DNA from: Pseudeuparius sepicola
Lineage: Eukaryota; Arthropoda; Insecta; Coleoptera; Anthribidae
Assembly (NCBI GenBank): GCA_963920635.1
Contig: OY987306.1
Span: 12,108,001 to 12,172,000 of the forward strand
Reading direction: 5' to 3'
Length of the DNA stretch: 64,000 nucleotides
Shown: piece by piece, positions 43,716 to 55,247 of the stretch
Numbering within the stretch: position 1 is the first letter of the stretch
Layout: each line of letters begins with the position of its first letter
Notes under the pieces: generated by a model
The model's input: the letters and a program-made list of their open reading frames with translations, nothing else
What the model was told of the DNA's origin: nothing
The model's database searches: none
Made by a program: the position numbers and the translations under genes

Positions 43716-45835
43716 TTACACAAAGAAAAAGTGATTACGTGTAGGTAAAGGTAATTTTAGTATCTATTTTTGTTTAGAAGATGCCGAGCCGAACATAGAT
43801 TTTTAGGAGCATTGCCAGATAATAATTTAGGCTTTTTAACTTTAGCCGACTCCAGCGAAGCGCTCAGCGTGAACGATATAGACACTCTAATAGTAGGTAA
43901 TACGTTTTTTGTCAAGCGAGCTTGCGAGCTTGATGGCTCAACTGCAGTCTTGTTGGAAACGGAGCATAAATGTTCAAAATATTCAATTGAGTTTCAGGCA
44001 GGCTTGGTTTGCAAGGTTCGCTATAAGGTCGGTCACCATTAATGCAAATTTTATTTCCGTGGAGTATCAGCATGGACTAATTTTAGGTATTGTACTAGAA
44101 CCTTATTACGCTTAAAATTTTGAAATAGAAAGGCCACTGAATTTCAATACTTTTCCCAACATTACAGTTCAAATTTGGTACCATCGACGGTATATTGGTT
44201 GGATGCCTTGCGCAGAGACTTATTATCTCAAATAAGTTGGCTCTTCTTTTAAGAAAGTAATTTTGGAAAGGTTTTGAGAATAGTATTTTTTTGTACTCTA
44301 TTGATTAAGCTAGGCAATTGTAGTTTTCTAGATGAAAGTTTGCGAATTCATCATTTTTGTTGTTTTGAAAGTCTCCATGTTATTGACACTCCATGGTCTG
44401 GTACCTTTTTTTGTGCTAAGCAACTGAGGCCCGCCACCCGCGCCGCCATTTCCTTTTTCAGATTATCATTTTTATCGGCCTATAAGAAGAAGGAGTTGGA
44501 AAATTTCTGACAGTATGGTTTGATACTTGGACATATTATTTGTTGTTGGAAATCCACAAACGGAGCCGTTATTCGGGATTTGAGAAACACCTTTTTTTGT
44601 ATGTGCTGATTCACCATATCTTGGTCGACTGTCATCTTTACCACCAAAGACCATAACGAGTAAAGGCACCCTCCTGCAGACTGAGGTACATTTAACAATT
44701 TTACAATAGGCCAAAGTTTTTTTTAGGTTTTTTTTGTCTAGCTGGGAATGTATACCCTGTGTCCCAGTTTGCCTAAGTACTGTTAGTTGCTGCTGCCAAG
44801 GTAATCGTCCATCGCCCGTTACGGATGAAACTACCCGTTAGTTCCTGGGTTGCTGTCTGGGCGTTGTTAAGGAAAATTCAGCTGGCTGACTATTTACCGC
44901 CTTTCTAAGGACCAGAGAAAACTGGATAAGTTTGATGTCAAATTGTGTTGTCTCGTGGGATGTGTAGAACATAAGAGAGTTTTGTTTAACGTAAAAAACA
45001 CTATCGTTTTGGGAAACTTTTGGCCACTTTTCTGTCGGGAAATAAAACTTGCATAGTTTTTCAATAGTATGTAACCTTAGCGTGATCACGTTACGGAGTA
45101 CGAAAGCTTGTTGTTGATAGCTATCTGTATACATCTGTACTAGTTTAGATCTTACCTGCATCATTTTTTTAAATATATTCACACATATAAATATTATGTA
45201 AGTATATGCATTAACTTTTGGGAAATTTTGATTATAGCGTCTGTTAATTGAACTCTTTTACCTTTTATTTAGTCAAAACAAAACATACTACATTAATTGG
45301 TTTGATCCTCTTCTAACAACGAAATACTTTCTGGTTTAGGTAGCCCATAAACCAGTAGCGCTTAAATAAATTTTATTAATACGAACCCGAACTGCTAGCC
45401 GGTGTTTTATTACGTACCTACTTCAGACAGGTCAAACCAAATATGATTCCTTTTTTTAATAAATTAATTAAATTAATTTATTAAATTAATTAAATAAATA
45501 AAAAAAATAATAAATAAATAAAAATAACGTAATAACCTTGTGTTCTTCCCTATCGAGGGGGCACAAATCACTACCAATACAAATCTTGCTTCCTTTGAGT
45601 TTCGACGAGTTTGCAAGACTTCTTGTCTCTTCAAATCAGAAATACTCGTACATTCTACTTTAATAAATAGTAGAATTACCACCATTAAGAAGATAGGTAC
45701 ACGTTATTGAAATTCGATATACCAACACCAACTCCGATATACCAACACCAACAACTACTCCGAGGGCAAATACTCCTACCGGCATTATACTACACTGTTG
45801 GTTCTCGATTTTCGTTGGGAATAACATTGTAGATT
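43716..45835. other. Intronic sequence with two open frames of unknown nature
   Basis: A 91-codon plus-strand frame at 43770-44042 (no ATG; starts after TTTTTG) and a 115-codon minus-strand frame at 44838-45182 have fairly coding-like composition but no domain that I recognise. They may be remains of a retroelement. GTATACCCTGTGTCCCAG at about 44751 resembles a transposon end. 45450-45530 is a pure A/T tract built from TTAATTAAATTAATT units. Confidence 0.35.
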
Positions 45836-45849
45836 AATGTTTTCTCCTT

Positions 45850-46093
45850 CAACAATGTAACGACAAAGATATTACAATCTTTGTTGGGACACGTCCTGAC
45901 ATTCTGTAGGCGCAGTGATCCCAGCCCCAGCCTATCTATCTTTTGAAACCTATCCATCCAGGATTGTTGCCAACGCCCATCTAATGATTCCTAAAGAGGA
46001 TGAAACCGGTAATGGGCGGGCTGGGATCACTGCGCCTGCAGTATGTCAGTACCTACGTGTCCCAACAAAGACATGTTGTTTATATTGTTTGAA
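45850..46093. mobile_element. Foldback MITE with about 75-bp arms
   Basis: AACAATGTAACGACAAAGA.. and CTTTGTTGGGACACGT pair with ACGTGTCCCAACAAAGACAT. The inner arm TGTAGGCGCAGTGATCCCAG pairs with its complement at 46019-46040. The loop is about 75 bp. Just after it, GAACCCCAGGAAGGAGCC (46107) resembles the MITE at 49877. Confidence 0.75.
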
Positions 46094-46716
46094 TCTTTTA
46101 ATAAAGAACCCCAGGAAGGAGCCAAAGCTCAGGGGCATTATGAAATACAGGGGTCGGAGGTCGCCCTGTGTGGAGACTGAGTTTTGAGTTTTTACAAAAT
46201 ATTTTCATATCTGACTGTTGTCACGGTGGTTTATGCTATTATTTGTGTAGTTCTTAGATAGGTACTTTTTGGAGATCTATTAGGGTTAGCGGATAATTTA
46301 CTTTTTGGATAAAATTGTGTTCTGACTTTATTCAAACTAACTTTAGAGGTCAAGAGTTGATGCACCAAGCGCCAGAGCCGTATCATCGTGTAGGTACTTA
46401 CTTCTTCATGGGTAGAAGTGTAAATTTAAAATTAGTATTAGGGATTCTTAAACTTAAAGAAAACATTGAAGACGTAGATAAACATGCCTTATAATTATTG
46501 GCCTGTATTGCAATGTTTTCACGGGATATGAGGATTATTTTGTTGTAACAACCCAATGTCAAAGTTTACAGTCTGTAAACTTTGCCAATGTACCTTTTTA
46601 GAAGATTCTAAATTTTTAAAAATTCACATTTTGTTAATGTCATTCTAAAAAATGTGTAGGTACCTACTAATATAATTACCTACTGTACAATAATAACCTT
46701 CAGAGTATATTTTTAA

Positions 46717-47062
46717 TTTAAGGGAGGTTGCCAACAGAGAAAGTGAGGTTAGATTTCGTATTTTTTTTAAGTTGTATAGCATAAAATCTAATAACATTTT
46801 ACCTGGCAAAAATTTAATACAAACATTTATGGGTTCATTTTATTTATAAGATCTTAAAAGCATATGCGCTGGAATTATTATTTTTCCCAAGGTTTTCATA
46901 ACCTATAAAACAAAACACTGCTTGTAAGATCTTATGATTAAAATAAAGACAGAGATGTTTGTACTAAATTTTTGCCAGGTAAAATGTTATTATATTTTAT
47001 GCTATACAACTTAAAAAATACGAAATCTTACCTCACTTTCTCTGTCGGCAACTCCCCTTTAA
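46717..47062. mobile_element. 346-bp TIR element with about 110-bp arms
   Basis: TTAAGGGAGGTTGCCAACAG at the left and its near-complement at the right. Pairing continues through AGAAAGTGAGGT..AGATTTCGTATTTT to GTAAAATGTTATT and GCCAGGTAAAA. The loop carries GATCTTAAAAG and TAAGATCTTATG. No coding content. A perfect 22-bp hairpin (AAAGTTTACAG/CTGTAAACTTT) lies nearby at 46561-46583. Confidence 0.82.
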
Positions 47063-47138
47063 TCTTAAGTGAGGAAACGTTATAAAAAACTGTTTTTATA
47101 AAACACTTAGTTTATTCACATCTTTTTAGATTTCCTCA

Positions 47139-47222
47139 ATTTAGTCTAAACGTTTCAGTAATTCTAATCTTCAAAGCTTCAATGTTGTTGGGTCGGTCCA
47201 CGTAAACGTTTAGACTAAATTA
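47139..47222. repeat. 84-bp inverted repeat
   Basis: ATTTAGTCTAAACGTTT and AAACGTTTAGACTAAAT form a 17-bp stem around a 50-bp loop, perhaps a small MITE. Confidence 0.7.
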
Positions 47223-49031
47223 TCCTAGAAATATTAGATCTTCTTGCTCATTGTCAGTATGTGCAAGGAAGGCTCTTCGAACAGTTAATTTGATTGCATT
47301 TTGTTATTTACATTTTTTCTCAGTTTATCCTAAGAATAAATTAAAACATTTTTGTCTCAGAAATGGTGTTATGTAACCTACCCTAAAATGTATACTTCTG
47401 TACGCAGAAAAACCTCCCCTTTCTAATGACGTTATAAAAAAGTGGGGTTGCCATTTAAAAAAAAAATGTCGATGACGTCATATCTGCGAACTTGCTGACG
47501 TCACAAGAAAAAGTTTTATGCATAAAATGTGCACAACATTTTACCGAATTTGTTCCAACCTTCTCGTCCTCACTGTATGTGCGCAAGATACATACAAAAC
47601 TTAATTATTAATATTAAGTATACTATGTTGCCGGCATACATCAGAAACTGTGGACATAGCAAGTTTGCGAAAAAAAAGCATTGGGCTAAATTGAAATCGA
47701 AGTTAATATCAAGATTCATGTTGCAATGCTCTTAGTGGTATTTCCATTTTGTAAGTTAAATAAATAAATGAATTTATTGCATGTAGGAGTAGATGAATTT
47801 TTTTATATCTCCTAAACTAAAAATGAAAGATATTTATATGGGGTGTTCCATTAAAAAAGTAATTTGCATTATACTATGGAGGTACCTACTTCTTTTCTAC
47901 GACTTCCCTACCACTATAAAAAATTAATTTACTTCCAGCTATTTCAAGCGAATCACACCGTACATATCATAACTGGTGTACTTTATTAAAGGTCAGGGTT
48001 TATACGAGACCGATAAAAGAAACTGTGTCTTAAGAGAATGACGACCTAGAAGCGCTGTACCTGGGCCTTCGGTAGGTACCAGTTCGAACAACTTCACCTT
48101 CTACAAAAATATCGCTTACATGTGCATCATTACCAGACCCAGTCAGTCCTCAAAAAAGGGAATTAAAGAGGAAAGCCAGTGGCTTGCAAAAATAGACATC
48201 TTAAAGAGGCACAAAATACGAAATTTGTAGAACATGGCGAAAGAAGAAACAAATACCTTCGTGAAAGTCCATGATGGTCGATTTAAAGAAACAGAATTTA
48301 TTATTAGATGAGCAAGAAACTATTTTATTAGAAAATTTTAAAACAAATACAGACATAATTGCTGTGACTCAGGGCCGTATATAAGGGTTTAGGGGGTTCA
48401 AACCCCCCCCCCCCCATGATGGTATATATAAAATTAATTAACACGCCCGGCGCCCGCCGAAATGGAAAAATAAATAATCGTGCTGGCCGATTGTACCGCT
48501 TGTAACATGTAACATGCTATCAAGGTCAAACGTTTGCGTTTGGCATTATATATTTGAGGATAATGATCAAAAAGTTAACCTTTTTTAAACCTAAAACCCC
48601 TCCCATGGAAAACCCCTAGTCAAATTTAAAATTATTGTAACTGTTTATAACTTAAATTTCCATATCTTCCTTATTTTTGAAATGTGGCAAAAATTTTGCT
48701 AAAAAATATTTATTCCTAGATGCCGTTAAAAAGTCATAAAATGAGAAACTCGAAACTTCCTGTATAAGGAAAAAATGTCTAAGTGTTACTATAATATCTC
48801 TAAAAATTCGCTCAAAAATATGCTTTTAACAATTATATTGTAAGTATTTTATTAATTACTTATCTTATTACATTAATTTTTAATTCTTTTATTACAAAAA
48901 GCTTGTAGATATTGCTTGAATAAAATTATATGTTGATATAAGTAGGTACAGAAAATTAAAAATAAGTTAATAAGAGTCAAATAATATGAATTTATAAAAA
49001 TGTATTTATCGATTATTTAAGACTACATATA
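47223..49031. other. Intronic AT-rich sequence
   Basis: No exon recognised. A segment at 48371-48420 (GGGCCGTATATAAGGG, then GGGGGTTCAAACCCCCC and a C-run) resembles the ends of the hAT elements in this window but has no partner. GGTGTTCCATTAAAAAAGT at 47842 is another transposon-end-like phrase. Confidence 0.4.
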
Positions 49032-49786
49032 CAGTGTGGTCATTTAAGTGTGCAACATATGGGATTTTTTTTATTAATTGCACAACGAAAATACTAATAT
49101 TCCCCAAAGTTGGTGGATAATCATAATAGGCGCACTTAGAATGGTTGCAAGTGAAACGGCATAAGTACAGGGTAGGTCAAAAAATATAAACATTGTACAA
49201 GAAAAAAAAATGCAACAAAATGTTATTATATAAAGTTGTCTAGAATTAAAAGTTATGCCTAAATACCAAGACATGGCCTCCTAAGAAAAAAAAAATATTT
49301 TTTTAAAAACATTGATAATCTCATAAAAAAAATTGTTTTAATATTCACCCTAAACAATTTCACAAATCAATCAAAATTAAATCTATTTCGCATAACTTTG
49401 TTCAAATTCAAGCATATTTGTAAAATTAACTTAGATTTTTAATTTTTTAGGGAATCACAAACTTCATGTTTGTTGCAACGATATTATAAATAGACGAAAA
49501 TTTTTTTCTTGGGAATATATGCTTTGGTATTTGGGCACAGCTTTTAATTATAAACAACTTTTCTTATTAACCTTTTGAGGATTTTTTTGAAATAAGGGTA
49601 GTTTACTCCTGTATGCAATTTTTATATTTTTTGACCTACCCTGTATGCTGTTTAACTTGCAACCATTCTAAGTGCACCGAATATAATTATTGAACATGCA
49701 TCAACTTTCGGCAATGTCTGTACTATAGTTGCGCAATTAATTAAAAAAAGTCCCATCATATGTTGCAAACTTAAATGACCACACTG
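49032..49786. mobile_element. Foldback with mariner-like ends, with nested element
   Basis: CAGTGTGGTCATTTAAGTGT and its near-complement AACTTAAATGACCACACTG are flanked by TA. Arms of about 135 bp include ACTTAGAATGGTTGCAAGT, found inverted at 49655-49675. The centre is occupied by a second TA-flanked TIR element (49168-49643). Confidence 0.85.
49168..49643. mobile_element. 476-bp TIR element nested in 49032-49786
   Basis: CAGGGTAGGTCAAAAAATAT and ATATTTTTTGACCTACCCTG form a near-perfect TIR bounded by TA. The interior is AT-rich without coding content. Confidence 0.8.
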
Positions 49787-49876
49787 TATATTACTTACTA
49801 CATACATATTAAGATTTAAATGCATTTTAAAATTTGAACATTTCATTTATGCCATTTTAATGTAGTACGCCACCAT

Positions 49877-50068
49877 AAAACCGGAAACGGCATGCCGCCA
49901 TATGCAGAGACTGTCCCGGTCGAGTGTTAAGCCAAATTTGCTCCTTCCTGGGGTTCTTTTTTCATAGGTTTAATTCAATGAATAAAGAACCACAGGAATG
50001 AGCATGTTTGGGATTAACGCGCGACAGGGATAGTTTCTGCATATGGCGGGATGCCGTTTCCGGTTTAA
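49877..50068. mobile_element. About 190-bp hairpin MITE
   Basis: AAACCGGAAACGGCATGCCG and CGGGATGCCGTTTCCGGTTT are inverted. Pairing continues through ATATGCAGA and CTCCTTCCTGGGGTTC / GAACCACAGGAATGAG to a short loop. Half copies occur at 25400-25480, and fragments at about 46107 and 50726. Confidence 0.85.
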
Positions 50069-52106
50069 CAGTGGCGTGCACCTTTGAGTAGTTTCAACAA
50101 ACCTATCAAGCCAGAAATCCTCATTTTTCGTAAAATCAGTACCTACAACACATTTCCTTATGTTAAGGAATCCTTGATAATACAGCAATTCTAATTTTAA
50201 ATTTCCAATTATGAAAAAGTAGGTACCTACACAAACGCCTATGCCACTTTGGTGCATGGCCCCAAAAGTTAATTTAAATTACAAAATTACTTACCAATGG
50301 ATAATTATCCTCAAACATTTCGTTTTGCAAGCCAGGAAAGAGCTAAGCATAAATGTATCGAAGCACCACATACTGGGACCTATCACCCTTGTTTATTTAA
50401 TCTCTAGTTAGGCAATGTGCGACAGAGTCATAAGGATACGAGAGCAATATCGGATACAACCAACAGATGGCGCCAAAATTAAACTGATATTAAAATCTGC
50501 CAAAAAATAGCTGGACAACTTTATTTTTTGCAAAATCTGTCTCCTGTATGTACTGAATTTCTGTCATATCCTTATGTCAGTGTCAGATATTGGCTAACTA
50601 GGGTACCCATAAACAAGGTTATCACCGTGTCAGATATCAAAATATTGTGTCAAAACTTGGTTCCTGCACAGGGCGATTTCCGCCTCACGTGTTTTATAAT
50701 ATTCATAGAGCTCGAACTCCATCGTGGGGTTCTTTATTCATTGGTTTAATTTGTTTTGTTTGTGTTGCTGTATTGAGTATACCGAAGTGTAGACTAAGGT
50801 ATTACACTAAGCTACACAACCTATTAGTTCTGTTAGGTGCAGTATAAATCATAAATCAGTGTAGTTTACTAGATTCTGTTCGTTGTTAAATTGTAGTGTA
50901 CTGAAATTTCTTCGGGTCAGTTTTCCACCTAACGCTCTTTCTTATTTATTATTCAAAAAATATTTGAGAAGTTAGTATGTATTATTAATTAGACATACCA
51001 AGGACTTCAAAAGTCCATCCATCCCCATCATAGCCTTTCCCTCTTTGAAGAATCGCATATTTTGTTGGATAAAATACTCAATGGTTGGATATATTTAATT
51101 CTTTATTATCATTATAAACGGAAAACTGGCAAAACTTCAAAATCTAGGCAAACGCATGGTTATCCTTTTCCCTATCTTTTTATGGCCTCTGCCTTTCGGC
51201 AATATAGCCAATATGGGGCAAAAGGCACTTCTTTAAAATCTTTCGGAAGGCACCCTAAAGTGCGTCTGAGATTACACTCATCTTCCCTTTCCGGAGCCTT
51301 CCTCCGCCCGCCGACGCCACGTGGCACCACCAGTCAATCGCCGGATGGACTGGTCACCGCCGACCTGCTGCTTCGGCGCCGGCAGGCAAGGTTATATTTT
51401 TTCGTGTTTTTTTGTTATTTATGCGTTTGGTGGACATCGTGTGGCTTAGATAATAAAGGAACCCTAGTGTGGCTTAGTGTCAGTTTACGAGCGAATCCAG
51501 GGTAACAGAAAAACACCCCGAACAGAAAATGTGTACAACTGCAGGAGTATAGGCTTAGTGTAGGCAGTGTAGCTACACCGAGCAGACCTGTATGGCATCT
51601 ATTGATAATAAGATTTTTTTTATATTTTTACAATTTTTTACTACAAGCCCTCAAAAACACTCTATGTACAAATGATATAACTACATGACTTCTGGTTAAT
51701 AGGAAGTTAAAAAGCTTGGTTTATTAAAAAGAAGTTATGCTAATAAATAAATGATTGCCTGAAGAACCGTTAATTTCTTGAATTTGAATAAATTACAGCT
51801 GTGGTAGTATACCATAGTTCTAGTCAAAATAGAAATTACGGGAAGAGAAACCCATAACCTTAAACCAAATAATAGCTAAATCATGTCCAACACTTCATTT
51901 GAATCAAAATGGAACGATTGCCTAATACTTAACCTATAGATGCAAGCATTTCTCAAAGAATCCCTCAAAAGTGCTCCGCTCGGATGCTTTCACAAAAGAT
52001 TACCTATCAAAATTAACATGGTTATGTGGACCTGAACAGATCTCAGGGCCCCATTTAAACTTTCTGTTTAATATTATATATTTAAAGTTTTTAATTTAAT
52101 ACAAAC
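50069..52106. other. Intronic sequence with a dispersed GC-rich repeat
   Basis: 51150-51390 is a diverged copy of 5895-6080 (CTTTCCGGAGCCTTCCTC, GCCCGCCGA, CAATCGCCGG, TGGACTGGTCA). The open frame over it (51062-51505) is low-complexity and looks spurious. No exon or complete element recognised elsewhere. Confidence 0.45.
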
Positions 52107-52314
52107 CTTTCTCCTCTTTCTTCAGCGGACCCCAATTTGTAGGCAATGATAATAGTCGCGTTGATGGCATAGTCGACAGGGATAACTTGAGCTCCGTAAC
52201 TTCCTACACAGTGCATAGATCTAATTACTCCTTTTCCCGCGCCGACCAGAATTCCCATGGGGCCGTTCAAGCTGTCAACCCATCCTGGCAGAGGTTCCTT
52301 TGCAGCAGGAGTAA
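52107..52314 (-). CDS. Fatty acyl-CoA reductase, exon at end of Rossmann domain
   Basis: Acceptor CGTTCCAG precedes TTACTCC, completing a Val codon with the upstream exon. The exon reads TPAAKEPLPGWVDSL, NGPMGILVGAGKGVIRSMHC, VIPVDYAINATIIIAYKLG and ends AEERGE-R at the donor GAAAG before GTTTGT. EP.PGW.D..NGP.G...G.GKG..R is the signature block of FARs just after the catalytic motif, and VPVD.A.N closes the NAD-binding domain. The enzyme reduces fatty acyl-CoA to fatty alcohol with NADPH at ER or peroxisomal membranes. The length of 208 nt is in phase. The open frame extends upstream of the acceptor, but that part is intron. Confidence 0.96.
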
Positions 52315-52537
52315 CTGGAACGGAAAAGAAATACGATAACCATACACTCACCATTAAAATGGTGATTATCGAACTGTTCTTAAAACTCACCCTCTGCGAA
52401 ATAAGTGTAAAATCCGACAGATATAAAATAATCCCTGCTATATTTTTTAAATAATATAGATCGAGATCTAAATAACAGAGAATCGAATAAGCATACATCA
52501 ATACATGACCAAAAGTACATAGGTAGGTACCAAGTTC

Positions 52538-54021
52538 CAGTGGCGGCCCGTGGGTTTTGGCAGCGGGTGGGCAAGGTGAAGAAGAGGTAAAGCCTAAATA
52601 ACAGGTGACATCCCCCCCCCCCCGGAAATAGGGAAATAGGGATAATTCCAACGGCAACTTGTTTTGTTTAATGATATTGAAAAGATGTTATTGTTGGCAC
52701 ATTCAAGTTTTACCCGTTTTTTTTTATACGACTTAGGTTATTTTGTAAATATAAGTATCTCTATATACGATATACAAGTCTATCAAAAAACGATTTATTA
52801 TGGAATACAAAATAGGAAAGACTGAATTTAAGAAATGCCAATGTAAACAAATTACCTCGTCTTCGTCCCCCCCGACCCGCTAATTATAGAAGCAAAATAA
52901 AACTATTAGAGTGAGCAATGACGTCGTAACCTATAATGTCTTTGAGAGTGAGTCATCTATTCCTTTATATAGTTGGACATGTCACTCTAGTTTACTTTTG
53001 AAGTCAGACCTTCCTCCCCCTAGCGTCCATCAATGGACGAGCCCGGGCTAGCCCCGCCTGGCCTTCGCCGCGCCGCCCGCGTCGCCGGTCCCGGCCGGAG
53101 ACTGAGAAATAAGAATAAGAAATGCTATTCAATTCATGGCGCTGATCCGAAAATTGGAAAATTCTGTTTGTTTTGTAATGTACTCGTAAGTAATAAGATT
53201 TGAGATTTTAAGAAAAACAAACAAAGGAACCTACGTTACGACTTTTACTTTCTGATTTGATTGATAAAATGATAAGTGATAAGGATAAGTATAAAGTATA
53301 AGTTATAAGTATCACTTTTTTGCAATTCGAATCTAAATCTAAATCGGGTTTCCCTTTACTTTCATTCTAATTTCTTCAAAGTTGGACCGATTAGGCGCGA
53401 TTAATTAACTGAACGTAAATATACGTAGGTATTATACTAAACCTTACCAAAACAAAAATGAAGTTAATAACTGACTGTTAGTTACTAATAGTTACACACT
53501 CGCATAAATATGGATTAATTTTTTCTGAATTTTCGCGACTTAATTTAACCTATGTTAAATTAAATAACAGACGCAGACGGCCTCGTTTGGTCGCTGTTTC
53601 CGGCCGCTCGCCGCTGGGTCGGCTGGGCTCGCCCATCCTGATAGTTAAATGCCGAACATATAAGTAACCTACGTTTATATCTTCGCGCAGCTCGGGCGCG
53701 TTAGCTCTCGTCGCAGACGTATGGCTTGGCTAGATCGACCGCTCGGGCCGCTACGGGCTTGCCCATCGGCATCGGCTGGGGCGGCTGGAAAACCGGGCAC
53801 CGCGTAGTTTGGGAAATTCAATCGTGCCCTCTTATAATAATTATTACCAAATTCAAATTTTTAATTTTGGTACTTATATATAGGTTTCAGTCGTGAGTCT
53901 ACATGAAGTTCATTGGTAAATTTAATACCATTGTTGAACACGATAAAAAAAATTTTTTCCTTTTCCGTTGTCCGGTTGGGTGGGCACTGCCCACCCTGCC
54001 CAATGCCACGAACCGCCACTG
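52538..54021. mobile_element. Non-autonomous hAT element (1,484 bp)
   Basis: The left end CAGTGGCGGCCCGTGGGTTT and the right end CCACGAACCGCCACTG are inverted. The 8-bp duplication CCAAGTTC is exact (52530-52537, 54022-54029). GGGTGGGCAAGG and GGGCACTGCCCACCCTGCC lie just inside. The interior has GC-rich blocks at 53035-53110 and 53575-53800 but no transposase frame. It lies 220 bp upstream of the 52107-52314 exon. Confidence 0.92.
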
Positions 54022-54810
54022 CCAAGTTCAGAGAAATAACCAAGGATAGAGGGAGTAAGAACAAAAAGTAAACAAAGCCAACATCTTTTTGAGTGATGCC
54101 GCTTACTCCATTGTTTACAGCATTTCATTTCAAAATAGAAGGGTTTAATAATGAGATTCAATGAAGGCACACCTCCCATAACGCTAAATTAACAAATGTA
54201 GTTATTAATTTCTTGTTTGTAACAATTTTAAACTAAAACTAAATGGCAGTGTAATTAGAGTATCTAATTATCACTTTAATAAAATCGTCACAGATACCTC
54301 AAACCGCCCGACATGGCAACGCTGCTTTTGCTGCCGCGGGCGCCGCGTCCGTTAACTCAGCGATATTTGTTTTGTGTATGCCCAGCATGTCAAGTTTTCC
54401 GATTGTTTACGTATGGATTTTTCCCGTTTTTAATTGTTTTTCTGTTAATTTAAAGGCTATTTATTAGTATTTAGGATATAGTGACTGATTTTGTATACAA
54501 TGGGACGCAGAAAGTGTGTGGTATGTGGTTAAATTAATATTTCTCACGACATAACCTATCTCAGGTAAACGTTGTACACACGGGCCTAATGTTTGTTTAC
54601 TTCGGTAAATTTGCATAAGATGTTGGTTGACTACAAATGTATGTATTTTGAGGCTGTTGCTCCCTCTATCCTTGGTTATTTCTCTGAGGTACCAAGGTAC
54701 CTACTTTTTTCTACTCCTATACTATAGTAACATACCTATTAAGTAACGGTTTAGGTTATAAGTAAGTCCATTGTTACGAACACTGACACGTAATGACTGA
54801 CACGTAATAA

Positions 54811-55203
54811 TAGACGTAATATACACCTAGGTTGAGAAGTGAGCCATTATTTACCGAGCATTTTTATATCCTGAGGCGCGTAGCGCCGAAGGATATAATA
54901 TGCGAGGTAAATAATGGCCTTCTCAACCGAAGTGTATATAGAATTTTTTTTACTACTAACATTGAAATATTGCCATATTTTAGTCATTTCTCGCTTTTTT
55001 CAAATACTTGTAAATATCAAGTAGCCTGGGAGTTCAGTTGTCACGCTGATAAAATGACACTAATTTTTAAATGTCACATAGAAAATTTTTCATTATTTAC
55101 CTAGGTGTTTTTTTATTATCATTATTTACCTAGGTAGAGAAATATTACTTCTCATTAGAGGAATGAGGTAAATAATGGTGATTTATCAGGTTAGTAGTAA
55201 AAA
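54811..55203. mobile_element. Composite element with GC-cored palindrome, nested
   Basis: The palindrome 54817-54940 runs TAATATACACCTAGGTTGAG to CTCAACCGAAGTGTATATA, with a perfect apical stem GGCGCGTAGCGCC. A second segment follows, bounded by TTTTTTTACTACTAAC and the inverted GTTAGTAGTAAAAAAAA. The layout is the same as at 16183-16790: palindrome first, then a T-run/A-run inverted pair. TATTTACCTAGGT occurs twice at about 55095 and 55125. Confidence 0.72.
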
Positions 55204-55247
55204 AAATACATATCTGTTCTTAATTAAAACACAATTATCACGGGTGC

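Noticed and set aside
45450..45530. Replication origin-like A/T tract
   Set aside because: Simple TTAATTAAATTAATT low-complexity sequence; nothing else supports an origin.
51062..51505. 147-codon plus-strand frame
   Set aside because: It overlaps a dispersed non-coding repeat also present at 5895-6080, where the frame is not conserved.
52315..52657. N-terminal extension of the long minus-strand frame over the FAR exon
   Set aside because: The FAR homology begins exactly at a good 3' splice site (52314); the upstream part runs into a hAT element and is intronic.
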